64,000 bases of DNA from JAXMAR01 sp046350295 (GCA_046350295.1 JAXMAR010000006.1:186001-250000); one strand, 5' to 3'; shown: positions 38,256 to 47,212, numbered from the stretch's first letter. Numbers and translations are program-made. The notes: generated by a model from the letters alone, not told the origin.

Positions 38256-39074
38256 TTGAAAACCACCATCCACGTCTTCCCGTTCGACCTCTTCGGCTCC
38301 CCTGGCGCCCGCGCCGGCGCTGAGCTTCTCGCCGATGCCGTGCGCGAGATGCTCGACGACAACCGCCGCGAAAGGACCCCGACCCGCGGCCGCTCCTACA
38401 CCAAACACGTCGAGCTGATCGAGCACAGTTTCGACAAGCTCGCGGACTACGCCGACTGGCGCTCCGAGGCGAGCGAGACGCTCGAGCGAGACAACGCCGG
38501 CTTCCGCTTCTGGCTCGCCGGCAACCACCTTGGCGTTCTTCCCGTTTACGACTGGCTCTCCGCAAACGCCGACGACACGCTCATCCTTCAGTTCGACGCC
38601 CATCTCGACATCCACGGCACCAGCGACTGCACCGCCGAGCTATCCCACGGCAACTTCCTCCTCCACGCCAGGACGCCGCGCCCCGCCGTCGTCAACATCG
38701 GCCACCGTGACCTGGTGATGAAGCCCGAATACATCGCGAAGCACTACGCCGACGCCATCCCCGCAATCGCACTCTTGAGCGACGCGGAAAAAACGCAAGC
38801 CGCCCTCCTCGCTCGCTGCGAAAAAGCGAAACGCATCTGGATCGACCTGGATTGCGACGTCTTCGACGTCGCCTATTTCCCCGCCGTCGCCCAGTCCCAA
38901 CCTTTCGGCCTCGCCACCACCCACGTCCTCCAGCTTCTCGACCTCCTCTGGTCCGCCAAGATCATCGGCCTCTCCATCTCCGAGTTCGACACGGCCCGCG
39001 ACGTCCGCGACCAATCCCTCGCCACCCTCGCCTGGCTCATCGAGTGGGCGCTGCTGCGCATCTATGGGGGATGA
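38256..39074 (+). CDS. Arginase-fold protein (UPF0489-like)
   Basis: A 272-residue protein. LILQFDAHLDIHG, then IWIDLDCDVFDVAY and SISEFDTARD, reproduce the metal-binding order of the arginase/agmatinase fold (DAHxD and DxDxxD). The surroundings resemble UPF0489 proteins, whose reaction is not known. The only upstream start in frame is TTG at 38256, without a clear Shine-Dalgarno, so the N-terminus is uncertain. It follows the ferredoxin by 10 bp and is probably in the same transcript. Confidence 0.75.
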   Translation: MKTTIHVFPFDLFGSPGARAGAELLADAVREMLDDNRRERTPTRGRSYTKHVELIEHSFDKLADYADWRSEASETLERDNAGFRFWLAGNHLGVLPVYDWLSANADDTLILQFDAHLDIHGTSDCTAELSHGNFLLHARTPRPAVVNIGHRDLVMKPEYIAKHYADAIPAIALLSDAEKTQAALLARCEKAKRIWIDLDCDVFDVAYFPAVAQSQPFGLATTHVLQLLDLLWSAKIIGLSISEFDTARDVRDQSLATLAWLIEWALLRIYGG

Positions 39075-39087
39075 CAAGGCGCCACGA

Positions 39088-39290
39088 ACAGGGTGACAAG
39101 GTGACAGGGTGAAAAGGTGACAAGGTGACAAGGTGACAAGGTGAAAAGGTGACAAGGTGGCCGGGAAAAGTGACAAGGTGAGGCGCCACGGCAAACTGAC
39201 GAAGTGATCCGTGTCACCCCCTCGCTTGTCATTTGTGTCACCGGTCACCCTGTCACCCTGTCACGGTGTCGCCTTGTCACCCTTTCATCT
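39088..39290. repeat. Tandem GTGACAAG repeats with facing inverted copies
   Basis: The 295-bp gap between two plus-strand genes is filled by about ten copies of a GGTGACAAGG-like unit (39088-39182). It continues with the reverse-complement units CCTTGTCACC/CCTGTCACCC (39222-39290). The arms can fold into a long imperfect hairpin. It may end transcription of the arginase-fold gene; a slippage-prone repeat is equally possible. No gene fits inside. Confidence 0.7.
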
Positions 39291-39369
39291 TCGTCTCGAC
39301 CGGCCGACACGTTCTTGCTATCACCCGCCGCGCACGTCCGCATCGCTCCGGAATTTCAGGAGGAAAGGC

Positions 39370-40974
39370 ATGAATTGGCTCCGCTCCCTGTCCCTGACGC
39401 TCGCCCTCGCCGGGCTGGCGCCGGGATTGACGAATGCCCAGCCGCCCAGCGCCATACCGCTCGGCCTGCCAACCGTCTTTGGCCAGGATCGCCCCGTCGC
39501 CGTCCAGCCGCCGCCGGCCGCGTACAAGATCGGCCCCGAAATCGCGCCGCTCCCCTGGAGCCTGCCTAACTCGGCCTGGACCGCTCCGGCGCCGACCCCC
39601 GTGGATGAGGGCCGCCTCATCGCCCAGATCGCGGAGTGGATCCGTGCCTGGGCGCGTAACAGCGCCGCCCAGGCGCCCACCGATGTCCAGGCCGTCGTCG
39701 TCACGGAGAGCGTCCTTCCCGAACCGTCCTGTCCGCTCGCGGGCAAGTGCTGCTGCGTCTCCATGCTGCCGGCCTTCCTCCACGATTGGCTCACGAATTG
39801 CCCCTGCTGCCTTCGCCCCTACGCCGCCATCGGTCGCGCCGTCCTCGGCATGGCTTGCGCCCAGAACGAGGAAGACCTGATCCGCAACATCCCCTCGCCC
39901 GCCTCGCCCGAGAATCCGCCGACCTCGAACCCCGTCGCCACGCCGGCCATGCCGCACGACGCCGGTTGCACGCGCTATCGCTATGCTCGCCCGGGCCTCG
40001 AAGTCGAGTTCACCCTCCGCGCGCCGCGTGTCGCCCAGCCGGTTCAAACCAGCGCCGTCGCTCAGCCCGACATGCCGACCGGATGCGGCGTTGGCCAGGC
40101 GACCACTCCGGCCTGGACCGGCGGCCGCGCTCCGCTCCTTGTTCCGGCCTGCCCGCCTGAGTTCCAGTGCATCGGCCAGATCATCGAGGCCGCGTGCGGC
40201 GCCAAGAGCGGCGGCTGTGCCACGAGCAAATGTGCGGGCTCGCACGCGCCCTGTGCGGTCGCGAAAGATTGTTGCTGCAAATCCAAGTGCGCCTGCGTGA
40301 AGACCGCCTGCGCCTGCCCGGAAGACGGCTGCGTCTGCGCCGAGAAGAAGTGCGGCTGCGGGAAGGACTGCGGCTGCTGCGCCTGCAAGAAATCCGCCAG
40401 CCTCGAGGAAGTTCTCGACGATATCCGGTGCTGCCTGCGTGCTCTGCGCGCCGAGCAAGAGGGGGCTTGCATGCCGCCGCCCATCGCCATGCCGTGCCCA
40501 CCGCTGCCTGAGGCGCCGCACCTGGGCGTGTTGCCCCCCCCTCCGCCCCGCCCGTCGTCGTTCCGTTCCCGGCGCCCACCCCGGCATGCCGGGCGCCCGC
40601 GTCGTCTTCTGCCGACGCCCCCGCCCATGCCCGCCATCGAACGCGTCGCCGTCTCGACGGTCACCGTCGCGACGCCGTCCGCCGCCGTGAAGATCGAGAC
40701 GCCCGTCTTCATGGCCCAGTGCGATTCCATCACCTGCACGGGCCATCCCGATGAGGTCGTGCTCGAGGGCCATGTCCGCGTGACCCTCAAGCGCGGAGCG
40801 CATCCCTGCCAGGTCAGCGCCGAACGTGTCGTCGTCAACACCAAGACCGGCGCCTTCCGCGCCGCCAGCGCCGCCACGCCCGTGACCGGCCCCGCCGTCT
40901 ACGAGTCTTACCCGGCGCCTTCCTACGCTCCATCGCCGCCGCCCGTCCCCGTCTGGCGCATGGAAAGCCGCTGA
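39370..40974 (+). CDS. Exported cysteine-rich protein
   Basis: A 534-residue protein from the ATG at 39370 (AGGAGGAAA upstream), signal peptide MNWLRSLSLTLALAGLAPGL. Residues about 277-345 hold 19 cysteines in some 66 residues, with C-x-C and C-C patterns (CCCKSKCACVKTACACPEDG, CGCGKDCGCCACKK) reminiscent of metallothioneins. A Pro-rich stretch precedes a C-terminal part (CTGHPDEVVLEGHVRVTLKR, VVVNTKTGAFRA) faintly like the LptA/OstA repeat. Possible roles are metal binding or a disulfide-rich envelope protein. No family is recognised with confidence. Confidence 0.75.
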   Translation: MNWLRSLSLTLALAGLAPGLTNAQPPSAIPLGLPTVFGQDRPVAVQPPPAAYKIGPEIAPLPWSLPNSAWTAPAPTPVDEGRLIAQIAEWIRAWARNSAAQAPTDVQAVVVTESVLPEPSCPLAGKCCCVSMLPAFLHDWLTNCPCCLRPYAAIGRAVLGMACAQNEEDLIRNIPSPASPENPPTSNPVATPAMPHDAGCTRYRYARPGLEVEFTLRAPRVAQPVQTSAVAQPDMPTGCGVGQATTPAWTGGRAPLLVPACPPEFQCIGQIIEAACGAKSGGCATSKCAGSHAPCAVAKDCCCKSKCACVKTACACPEDGCVCAEKKCGCGKDCGCCACKKSASLEEVLDDIRCCLRALRAEQEGACMPPPIAMPCPPLPEAPHLGVLPPPPPRPSSFRSRRPPRHAGRPRRLLPTPPPMPAIERVAVSTVTVATPSAAVKIETPVFMAQCDSITCTGHPDEVVLEGHVRVTLKRGAHPCQVSAERVVVNTKTGAFRAASAATPVTGPAVYESYPAPSYAPSPPPVPVWRMESR

Positions 40975-41018
40975 TCGTCGTTCGCTAAGAGAACGGTATC
41001 CCGGGGGCTTTTCTTTTT

Positions 41019-41090
41019 GCCGCGGATCAACACGGATAAACACGGATCAGGCTGGTGGTCTGATCCGCGTTCATCCGCGCGATCCGCGGC
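41019..41090. terminator. Long imperfect inverted repeat between convergent genes
   Basis: GCCGCGGATC...ACACGGATCAG (41019-41050) faces CTGATCCGCGTT...GATCCGCGGC (41060-41090), giving stem arms of about 31 bases. It lies between the ends of the cysteine-rich gene and nadD. It could be a bidirectional terminator, although this sequence type also looks like a dispersed intergenic palindrome. Confidence 0.5.
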
Positions 41091-41100
41091 TAATCTTGCG

Positions 41101-41712
41101 CTAGGATGCCGAATACAGCCCCTTTTCGCGGATGTAGATCTCGACCGCGCGCGGAACCTGATAACGGATGGTGCGCCCCTCGGCGACACGCCGGCGCAGA
41201 TCGCTGCTCGATATCTCCAGCAGCGGCATCGCGACTGTCTCGAGCCGAAACGGGAAACCGGGCGCCAGGGCGAGCGGCGCGCGGATGGCTCCGGCGGAGA
41301 GGGCAGGGACCCCCGGCCGCTCCACGATCAACAGCGTCGCCAACTCGAGGATCGCGACCGGCTCATACCAGCGCGGCAAGTCGACGAGACTGTCGGAGCC
41401 AAGGATCAGAAACAATTCCGCGGCCGAGTCGCGCTCCTTCAGCGCCTGCAACGTGTGGACCGTGAAACTCGGCCCGGACCGTTCCTCCTCCATCCGGTCG
41501 ACGCGGAACTGACCGTGCCCCGCGATGGCCAGCTCCAGCATCTCGGCCCGGTGATGGAACGCCGTCCGCTGTCGCTCCAGCTTGTGCGGCGGCCGCGCCG
41601 CGGGAATGAACAACACGCGGTCCAGCCGCGCCCGCTCCCGGCATTCTTCCGCCAGGATCAGGTGCCCGACATGAACCGGATCGAACGTGCCGCCGAAGAC
41701 GCCTAGTCGCAT
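41101..41712 (-). CDS. nadD: Nicotinate-nucleotide adenylyltransferase
   Basis: Transfers AMP from ATP to nicotinate mononucleotide in NAD synthesis. The 203-residue protein has the nucleotidyltransferase motif GGTFDPVHVGHLILAEE at its N-terminus and ISSSDLRRRVAEG near the end, equivalent to the ISSTxIR motif. The ATG at 41712 overlaps the end of the upstream DUF433 gene by 10 nt. This start begins MRLGVFGGTFDP, as in the family. Confidence 0.95.
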   Translation of the reverse strand: MRLGVFGGTFDPVHVGHLILAEECRERARLDRVLFIPAARPPHKLERQRTAFHHRAEMLELAIAGHGQFRVDRMEEERSGPSFTVHTLQALKERDSAAELFLILGSDSLVDLPRWYEPVAILELATLLIVERPGVPALSAGAIRAPLALAPGFPFRLETVAMPLLEISSSDLRRRVAEGRTIRYQVPRAVEIYIREKGLYSAS

Positions 41713-41951
41713 CGTTCTGTATCCGAAACAAGAGTCGAACGGTGCAGCCCAAGGTCGCGCGCCAGGTCGAGGCAAGCGACAATACCCTCAGACGCGAGCG
41801 CTGGATATTCCGCAATAATCTGCTGCTCCGAGTGGCCGGCCGCCAGATAGCCAAGTACAAGGCTCGCAGGAATCCGCGTGTTTTTGATGCGCGGTTTGCC
41901 TCGCAACACATCGGGAGTGCTGACGATCCGATCTTGCCAGCGGACTTGCAT
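41703..41951 (-). CDS. DUF433 protein without partner
   Basis: An 82-residue DUF433 protein: RIVSTPDVLRGKPRIKNTRI, then ASLVLGYLAAGHSEQQIIAE. This is the compact, typical form of the family, usually paired with a DUF5615 PIN-like toxin. Here nadD follows instead, overlapping by 10 nt, so the toxin has been lost or lies elsewhere. Confidence 0.8.
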   Translation of the reverse strand: MQVRWQDRIVSTPDVLRGKPRIKNTRIPASLVLGYLAAGHSEQQIIAEYPALASEGIVACLDLARDLGLHRSTLVSDTERCD

Positions 41952-42042
41952 AGTGATGTCCCCCTTGCTCGGAATGCCTCACCGTGGTCCCAGCCTCGCT
42001 AGATCATTCTAACGCGGATCACCGCCCTGGCGCCGAGTTCTG

Positions 42043-43335
42043 TCAGAGCGTCCATCCCTTGCGATACTCGCGGCGCAGGAATTCCTCCGCCCGCTTGTTG
42101 CCGGTGATCCGCCCCGTCGCGGCGTCATAGGTGATCTGGTCGCCGCCGCCGCGATACGCCACGTTCCCCAAGAGCACCGTCTCCGCCAGCGCCCCCGAGT
42201 AGTCGAAGTTGCACGTCGTCGCCGCTCCCGTGCGGATCGCGTGCAGCCATTCGCGATGATGCCCCAGCGATCGCGCGATGGTCGGCTTGGGCGGCGTGAA
42301 GTCGCGGAAGCGGTCTTCCGGCAGCAAGCGCCGGCGGCTGTAATCCGCGAGCAGGCTTCCCTTCTCCCCTTCGAAGAGGACGCCCGACGCGAAATCCCCG
42401 TGCCTGACCTTGCCGCTCAGGTCGGGCCCGGGCACGCCATGGTACCAGGTGAGATGCACCGCCGGCGCCGTGCCGCGCGCCGGATAACGATACTCCACCT
42501 GCATCAGGCTCGGCGTCGTGTTGTCCCCCTTGTGCAAGACGCGCCCGGTCGCGGAGACCGTCGTTGGATGGCGCAGGTTGAGCGCCCAGTGGGGCAGGTC
42601 CATGAAGTGACACGCCATGTCCGCCAGCACGCCGCCGCCGAAGTCCCACCACCAGCGCCAGTTGAAGTGCAGGTGGGACCGGTGATACGGCCGGTGGGGC
42701 GCCGGTCCGAGCCAGAGATCGTAGTTGAGGCCGGCCGGCGGCTTGACCTCGCGTCGTTCCCGGGTTCCCGGGTCGGGCTGGCGATTGCACCAGACATGCA
42801 CGCGCCGCACCGGCCCGATCGCCCCCGCCTGGACGATCTCGACGACGCGGCGATAGTTGTCTTCCGCGTGGATCTGCGTCCCCATCTGCGTCGCCACCTT
42901 CGCCTTGGCCGCCTCCTGGCGGATGGTCCGCACCTCGTGCACGGAGTGGGCGAGCGGCTTCTCGCAATAGACGTGCTTGCCCATCCGCAGCGCCATCACC
43001 GTCGGGATGGCGTGATGATGGTCCGGCGTGGCGACGACGACCGCCTCGATGTCCTTCTGCTTCTCGAGCATGACGCGGTAGTCTTCGTAGAACGCCGCCT
43101 TGGGGAAACGTTTCCGCGCCGGGGCCGCCCGGTTGGTGTCGACGTCGCACAGGGTGACGATGTTCTCGTGGGCGACACCGTTCGTGTTATATTCTCCCTG
43201 TCCCGCCGTGCCGATGATGGCGATGCGGATCGGCTCGCGCCGCTCCGGCTTCGCCTCGGCCCCGCTGATGAAAACGCCGCTCGCGGCGAGGGCGGCGCTA
43301 GTCTTGAGAAACTGACGTCGATTGCGGCGGGTCAT
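42043..43335 (-). CDS. Tat-exported Gfo/Idh/MocA-family oxidoreductase
   Basis: A 430-residue protein from the ATG at 43335 (GGAG upstream). MTRRNRRQFLKTSAALAASG is a twin-arginine signal. The Rossmann part has IRIAIIGTAGQGEY, VVVATPDHHHAIPTVMAL and the diagnostic YCEKPLAHSVHE. The C-terminal domain includes WWWDFGGGVLADMACHFMD. Such enzymes oxidise or reduce sugar-type substrates with NAD(P); the substrate is not predictable. Export with cofactor via Tat is typical of planctomycete members. Confidence 0.92.
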   Translation of the reverse strand: MTRRNRRQFLKTSAALAASGVFISGAEAKPERREPIRIAIIGTAGQGEYNTNGVAHENIVTLCDVDTNRAAPARKRFPKAAFYEDYRVMLEKQKDIEAVVVATPDHHHAIPTVMALRMGKHVYCEKPLAHSVHEVRTIRQEAAKAKVATQMGTQIHAEDNYRRVVEIVQAGAIGPVRRVHVWCNRQPDPGTRERREVKPPAGLNYDLWLGPAPHRPYHRSHLHFNWRWWWDFGGGVLADMACHFMDLPHWALNLRHPTTVSATGRVLHKGDNTTPSLMQVEYRYPARGTAPAVHLTWYHGVPGPDLSGKVRHGDFASGVLFEGEKGSLLADYSRRRLLPEDRFRDFTPPKPTIARSLGHHREWLHAIRTGAATTCNFDYSGALAETVLLGNVAYRGGGDQITYDAATGRITGNKRAEEFLRREYRKGWTL

Positions 43336-43360
43336 GGTCTGGCTCCGGGAGAGTATCGGA

Positions 43361-43771
43361 TCACGTTGATTTGTTCTTACGTTGGTTAGACCAGGATAAG
43401 ACAACCTGTTCCTTGGTCCGCACAAGCCAAGCCGTTATTCCTGTTGCGCGAACGCGAATGACGGCGCCCATGCGTTTTGCCTTGGTATTGAACCTTGAGT
43501 GGCGCAGGAGTCTGGCTACGTGCTCGGCGGCCCTTTCCTCCTCGACATCCAGATGCACCAGGCAATATCCTTTGTGGCACAGTCGGCGATCGTAAAAGTC
43601 CTCGTCCAGAGTGAAAAATGTCGGTTGGCTCAACCTGTGTAGAAGGGGCACAACCTCACGATCTTTCATCCCCTTTCGGCCAACATCCTGGCCAATTTGT
43701 CGAGACGGTATCCGTCTGCCCGCGAGCTTCAACCGCTGACCTTCGGGCACGTTTTCATCCAGGATATTCAT
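43361..43771 (-). CDS. DUF5615-like PIN-fold protein, probable toxin
   Basis: A 136-residue protein. The ATG at 43771 overlaps the DUF433 stop (ATGA). MNILDENVPEGQRLKLAG then SQPTFFTLDEDFYDRRL match the acidic motifs of the DUF5615/Mut7-C-like fold. The C-terminal part (KAKRMGAVIRVRATGITAWL) ends in a Lys/Arg-rich tail. It pairs with the DUF433 gene upstream and is a more divergent relative of the protein at 32936. Confidence 0.7.
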   Translation of the reverse strand: MNILDENVPEGQRLKLAGRRIPSRQIGQDVGRKGMKDREVVPLLHRLSQPTFFTLDEDFYDRRLCHKGYCLVHLDVEEERAAEHVARLLRHSRFNTKAKRMGAVIRVRATGITAWLVRTKEQVVLSWSNQRKNKST

Positions 43772-44031
43772 GCGGGGAGAGATTCGCGAACGTAGTCGGA
43801 GGCGTGATCCTCGAAGACGCGCTGCGCCAGCTTGAGGGCCTCGGCGATGGCATCCTTGCCGACGTCCCCGCGCCACTCCGCCACAATGTCGTCCCAGGAC
43901 ATTCCTCGACCCACTTGCTTCAGCACCTGGGCCACCATGATCCGCGTCCCAACAAACGTCGGCTTCCCATGACAAACTTCCGGGTCGGCGACAATAAACC
44001 GGCCCAAGACTTTTCTTTCCTTCTTGGCCAT
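43768..44031 (-). CDS. DUF433 protein, probable antitoxin
   Basis: An 87-residue protein: GRFIVADPEVCHGKPTFVGT, then MVAQVLKQVGRGMSWDDIVA, the canonical DUF433 sequence. It is coupled by a 4-nt overlap to the PIN-like gene downstream, giving the second DUF433/DUF5615 pair of the window. Confidence 0.85.
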   Translation of the reverse strand: MAKKERKVLGRFIVADPEVCHGKPTFVGTRIMVAQVLKQVGRGMSWDDIVAEWRGDVGKDAIAEALKLAQRVFEDHASDYVRESLPA

Positions 44032-44074
44032 CCCTTCACCTTCTTTCAGCTTGGCCTTAGCTTAGCGTCTCGAC

Positions 44075-44791
44075 TCACGCTTGCCGCATCGTCTCCACAA
44101 ACGGCTGATGTTCCGCGCTCGCCAGTCCCTCCTGCAACAAGCTGTGGGCGCGCGGAAAGTCGCCTGGGAGAATCGCCGCGGCATCGAGCCAGAGCCCTGG
44201 AAAAACCTTGCTCCGAAGGACGCCGTCCTCTCCGGCCTCCAGTCGCGCATAGTCGCCCGAGATCAGCTCGAACCAATCGAACGCCCGATCGAGCACACGC
44301 CAGACGATGTACTCTTGAATGCCGCAGCGGCGATACGCGACCAGCTTTGGCCCCAGATCCACGCTCACCGAGCTGGCGCTGATCTCGGCCGCCAGCTCAG
44401 GGGCGCCGGAAACATAGCCATCGGCGTCAAGCCGCGCCTTGCCGCCAAGGCTCGGGTCGCGAAACAGGATGTCGTCCGGCTGCGGTTCATTCTTCAGATC
44501 GAGGCGAATCGTGGAATTGTCCCCGCCACGCACCCCCGGCGTGTAATGCCGGTAGAGTCCGAGAAATGTCCCCAGATCCAGGTGTGGCTCACCGTGCTGC
44601 TCTGTTCGAACGGGCGAAGAAATGTATACAACCCCTTCGATCAGCTCCGCTTTCTTGACGTGAGGCATGGCGTGGTAGCGCCGCTCGAACTCGTCGCGCG
44701 TCAGCCGGTCGCCGTTCTCCAAGGGTGGCGGCGGCCCGGGGACCGGCGACGGTCCTTCGGGCAGCGTGGATGGAATCGATGACGTAGCCAT
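44075..44791 (-). CDS. Uma2-family (DUF820) putative endonuclease-fold protein
   Basis: A 238-residue Uma2 protein. AELIEGVVYISSPVRTEQHG, VRGGDNSTIRLDLKNEPQPD and GAPELAAEISASSVSVDLGP carry the conserved acidic residues; CGIQEYIVWRVLDRAFDWFE completes the core. The ATG at 44791 is preferred to upstream codons because the family starts shortly before a Pro-rich segment like this one. It lacks the coiled-coil tail of the copy at 10105. Function unknown. Confidence 0.85.
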   Translation of the reverse strand: MATSSIPSTLPEGPSPVPGPPPPLENGDRLTRDEFERRYHAMPHVKKAELIEGVVYISSPVRTEQHGEPHLDLGTFLGLYRHYTPGVRGGDNSTIRLDLKNEPQPDDILFRDPSLGGKARLDADGYVSGAPELAAEISASSVSVDLGPKLVAYRRCGIQEYIVWRVLDRAFDWFELISGDYARLEAGEDGVLRSKVFPGLWLDAAAILPGDFPRAHSLLQEGLASAEHQPFVETMRQA

Positions 44792-44844
44792 GAAGATGAT
44801 TGTAACCAATGGCGAGCGTCGAGGCGCCGGACCGACGTGGAGAG

Positions 44845-46071
44845 CTACTTCTTCGCTCGCAAATCCCAGCAACTCAACTCACTCTGGTCCCGCCCGTACA
44901 GCCGCCCTCCCGACAACGCAATCTGTGCCCGGCACGGCGGCGCTCTGAACGCCGTGAAGCGCCCGATCTCCTCGTAACGCTCCGGCCGCGGCACCACCAG
45001 CGCCATCTCCCCTGACTCCAGCAGCACGGTCAACCGATCCCCGGCCAGGACCATCGCGCCGCAGCCGTAGCGATCTTTCTCCCAGCACACTTTTTTCGTC
45101 TTCAGCTCCACGCAGCGAAACGCCGGCTTGCTCTCCTCCCGGCCGTGGAAGCCATAGAGATGGCCGTCCTTGAAGACGCAGGTGTTGTAGTGGTTGGACA
45201 TCAGCTCATCGCTGTTCCATTCCTCCGTGATCTTTTTCCCCAGCCGCAGCAGCAGGGCGCCGGTGTCGTAGCTCGCGGAGAAGAAGGCCTCGTTGCCGAG
45301 GATGAGCGGCGTGGCGGCGTTGACGGACGCCGCGATGCGGGCGCGCCAGCGTTGCTGGTAGAGGACGCTGCCGGTGGCCAGATCGAGAATGACGACCCCC
45401 TCGCGCGTCAGGAACACGGCCCGCTTCTTGTCCCCGTCCTGCCACACCGCCGGCGACGAATAGCTGGCCGGATCGTTGGTCGCCTTCCACAACTCCTTGC
45501 CGCTTTCCATCGAGAAGGCGACGATCCCCGCGTCCTTGCCGCCGACATTGATGAGCACCCGATCGCCGACAACCAACGGGGACGTGCCGACCCCGAAATA
45601 AATGGGCGGAATGCGATACACCTTTTGCAAGTCCACTCCCCAGACCTTCGTCCCCTTCTCCAGGTCGACGCAGTGCAACTTCCCCTCCGCGCCCAGCGTC
45701 ACGACGCGCTTGCCCGCGATGCACGGCGTCGAGCGCGGCCCATCCCCTTTGCCGAGCGCGTCCTGGTAGCTCGTCGGATACGCGAACTTCCACACCTCCT
45801 CGCCGCTTTCCGCCTTCCAGCAAGCGACGACTTCCTCATCGCCGACGCGATGAAACACGACGAGCCGCTCCCCCGCGACGACCGGACCGCTGTAACCTTC
45901 ACCGACCTTCTTCGACCACAACCGCGGGGGGCCGTCCTTCGGCCAGGTCTTGATAAGGCCAGTTTCCTTGGAGACACCGTCCCGGTGAATGCCGAGCCAT
46001 TGCGGCCAATCGTCGGCATGCGCGGCTGAAGCAAGAAGTGCGACCGACACGACAAGACAAGTGCGAAGCAT
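44845..46071 (-). CDS. Exported PQQ-binding-like beta-propeller protein
   Basis: A 408-residue protein with signal peptide (MLRTCLVVSVALLASAAHA) and the opening DDWPQWLGIHRDGVSKETGL typical of planctomycete propellers. Blades include VACWKAESGEEVWKFAYP, LHCVDLEKGTKVWGVDLQ and IVAFSMESGKELWKATND. Cofactor-binding residues of true quinoproteins are not evident, so scaffolding or substrate binding is as likely as dehydrogenase activity. Confidence 0.9.
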   Translation of the reverse strand: MLRTCLVVSVALLASAAHADDWPQWLGIHRDGVSKETGLIKTWPKDGPPRLWSKKVGEGYSGPVVAGERLVVFHRVGDEEVVACWKAESGEEVWKFAYPTSYQDALGKGDGPRSTPCIAGKRVVTLGAEGKLHCVDLEKGTKVWGVDLQKVYRIPPIYFGVGTSPLVVGDRVLINVGGKDAGIVAFSMESGKELWKATNDPASYSSPAVWQDGDKKRAVFLTREGVVILDLATGSVLYQQRWRARIAASVNAATPLILGNEAFFSASYDTGALLLRLGKKITEEWNSDELMSNHYNTCVFKDGHLYGFHGREESKPAFRCVELKTKKVCWEKDRYGCGAMVLAGDRLTVLLESGEMALVVPRPERYEEIGRFTAFRAPPCRAQIALSGGRLYGRDQSELSCWDLRAKK

Positions 46072-46303
46072 CGTCTTTCCTCATGAAGGACTTGGCGGCA
46101 GCGACCCGATTACGCCGTTTGTCCTCGGCCCGGAACGCCGTTTACGCCGTTTGGCCCGCGCGTTCCGGTCCGAGCTCCCCAGCCGTCGCGCGCACCCCTT
46201 CATCTTGATCTTCGCATCTTCGCGGCTATTTTCCACCTCGGTTGTTCTTGCGACGGCTGAATGTGAACCCTGCCACTCGCGAGACGAGCGCCTCCGAGCC
46301 GAA

Positions 46304-46348
46304 ACCACTCCCTCCCCCCTTGTGGGGGAGGGTTGGGGTGGGGGGTGA
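46304..46348. repeat. G/C-rich intergenic palindrome
   Basis: CCCTCCCCCC followed by TGGGGGAGGG forms a stem, then GGTTGGGGTGGGGGG. This lies inside the otherwise empty 307-bp gap 46072-46378. Similar C/G-run palindromes are scattered in many bacterial genomes. I see no gene in the gap. Confidence 0.5.
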
Positions 46349-46378
46349 AAGCGTGACCGAAATCGGGGACGACCGGCC

Positions 46379-47212
46379 TCAAGCCAGCGCCTCTTCCACG
46401 ACCTTAATCCCATGCGCGATGTCGCGCACCCGCTCCTCCTGGTTTCCCACCTCGCGCTCGATGCAGAGCGGCCCCTGGTAGCCCACTTTCTTGAGCGTCT
46501 GGATGAACTTCTTGATGTTCACCTGCCCCTGGCCGAGCGGGACTTCTTCGCCCCATGTGCCCGGGACCTTGGTGCGGTTGGCGTCCTTGACGTGAACACT
46601 GCGGATGTAGGAGCCGAGGATCTCGACGGCCCGGATCGGGTCCCCCTTGTCGTAGAGGATCATGTTCGCCGGATCGAAGTTGACGCGCAGGTTCGGCGCC
46701 TTCAATTCGTCCAGCGTCCGCTTCAGGAGGTCGGCCGTCTCCTGGCCGGTCTCGAAAGCCACCGTGATTCCGGCATCCTGGCCCAGCTGGCCGACCTTGG
46801 CGAGCGATTCGAGGAATGGCTTGCGGTCCGGATCCCCCGGCTCGGGAAGGAAGCCGGCGTGCAGCATGAGGTCTTTGAGGCCGAGCGCCTTGGTACGCTC
46901 CAGCGCCCACTGGAATCGTTTGAGCCGCTCGGGCCGCAGGGCGGGGTCGCCGAAGCCGCCGGTCTTCTGAATGGTGGCGGGGGTGGTGTAGTCCTCGCCG
47001 GGAAAGCCGAGCATGGCCCCGGTCAGTTCGAAGCCGGCGCCGCGGGCGGCCTGCGGGAGATTGTCGCCTTCCTCCCACGCGGCATGGTGCGGATCGCCGC
47101 AAGCGATCTGCACGACGTTGATCTTGATGCGGTCCATCAGCCGGCGCAGCTCCGGAATGCTGCCCACCTGCAAGGACCAGCTACACACACCAATGGCGAG
47201 AGGCTTTGTCAT
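46379..47212 (-). CDS. Sugar phosphate isomerase/epimerase family protein (TIM barrel)
   Basis: A 277-residue cytoplasmic protein of the xylose-isomerase-like TIM-barrel family. IGVCSWSLQVGSIPELRRLM, LMLHAGFLPEPGDPDRKPFL, ITVAFETGQETADLL, LRVNFDPANMILYDKGDP and IRSVHVKDANRTKVPG include the expected Glu, Asp and His metal ligands. Substrate unknown; relatives act on inositols, hydroxypyruvate or sugars. The start begins MTKPLAIGVCSWSL. Confidence 0.88.
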   Translation of the reverse strand: MTKPLAIGVCSWSLQVGSIPELRRLMDRIKINVVQIACGDPHHAAWEEGDNLPQAARGAGFELTGAMLGFPGEDYTTPATIQKTGGFGDPALRPERLKRFQWALERTKALGLKDLMLHAGFLPEPGDPDRKPFLESLAKVGQLGQDAGITVAFETGQETADLLKRTLDELKAPNLRVNFDPANMILYDKGDPIRAVEILGSYIRSVHVKDANRTKVPGTWGEEVPLGQGQVNIKKFIQTLKKVGYQGPLCIEREVGNQEERVRDIAHGIKVVEEALA

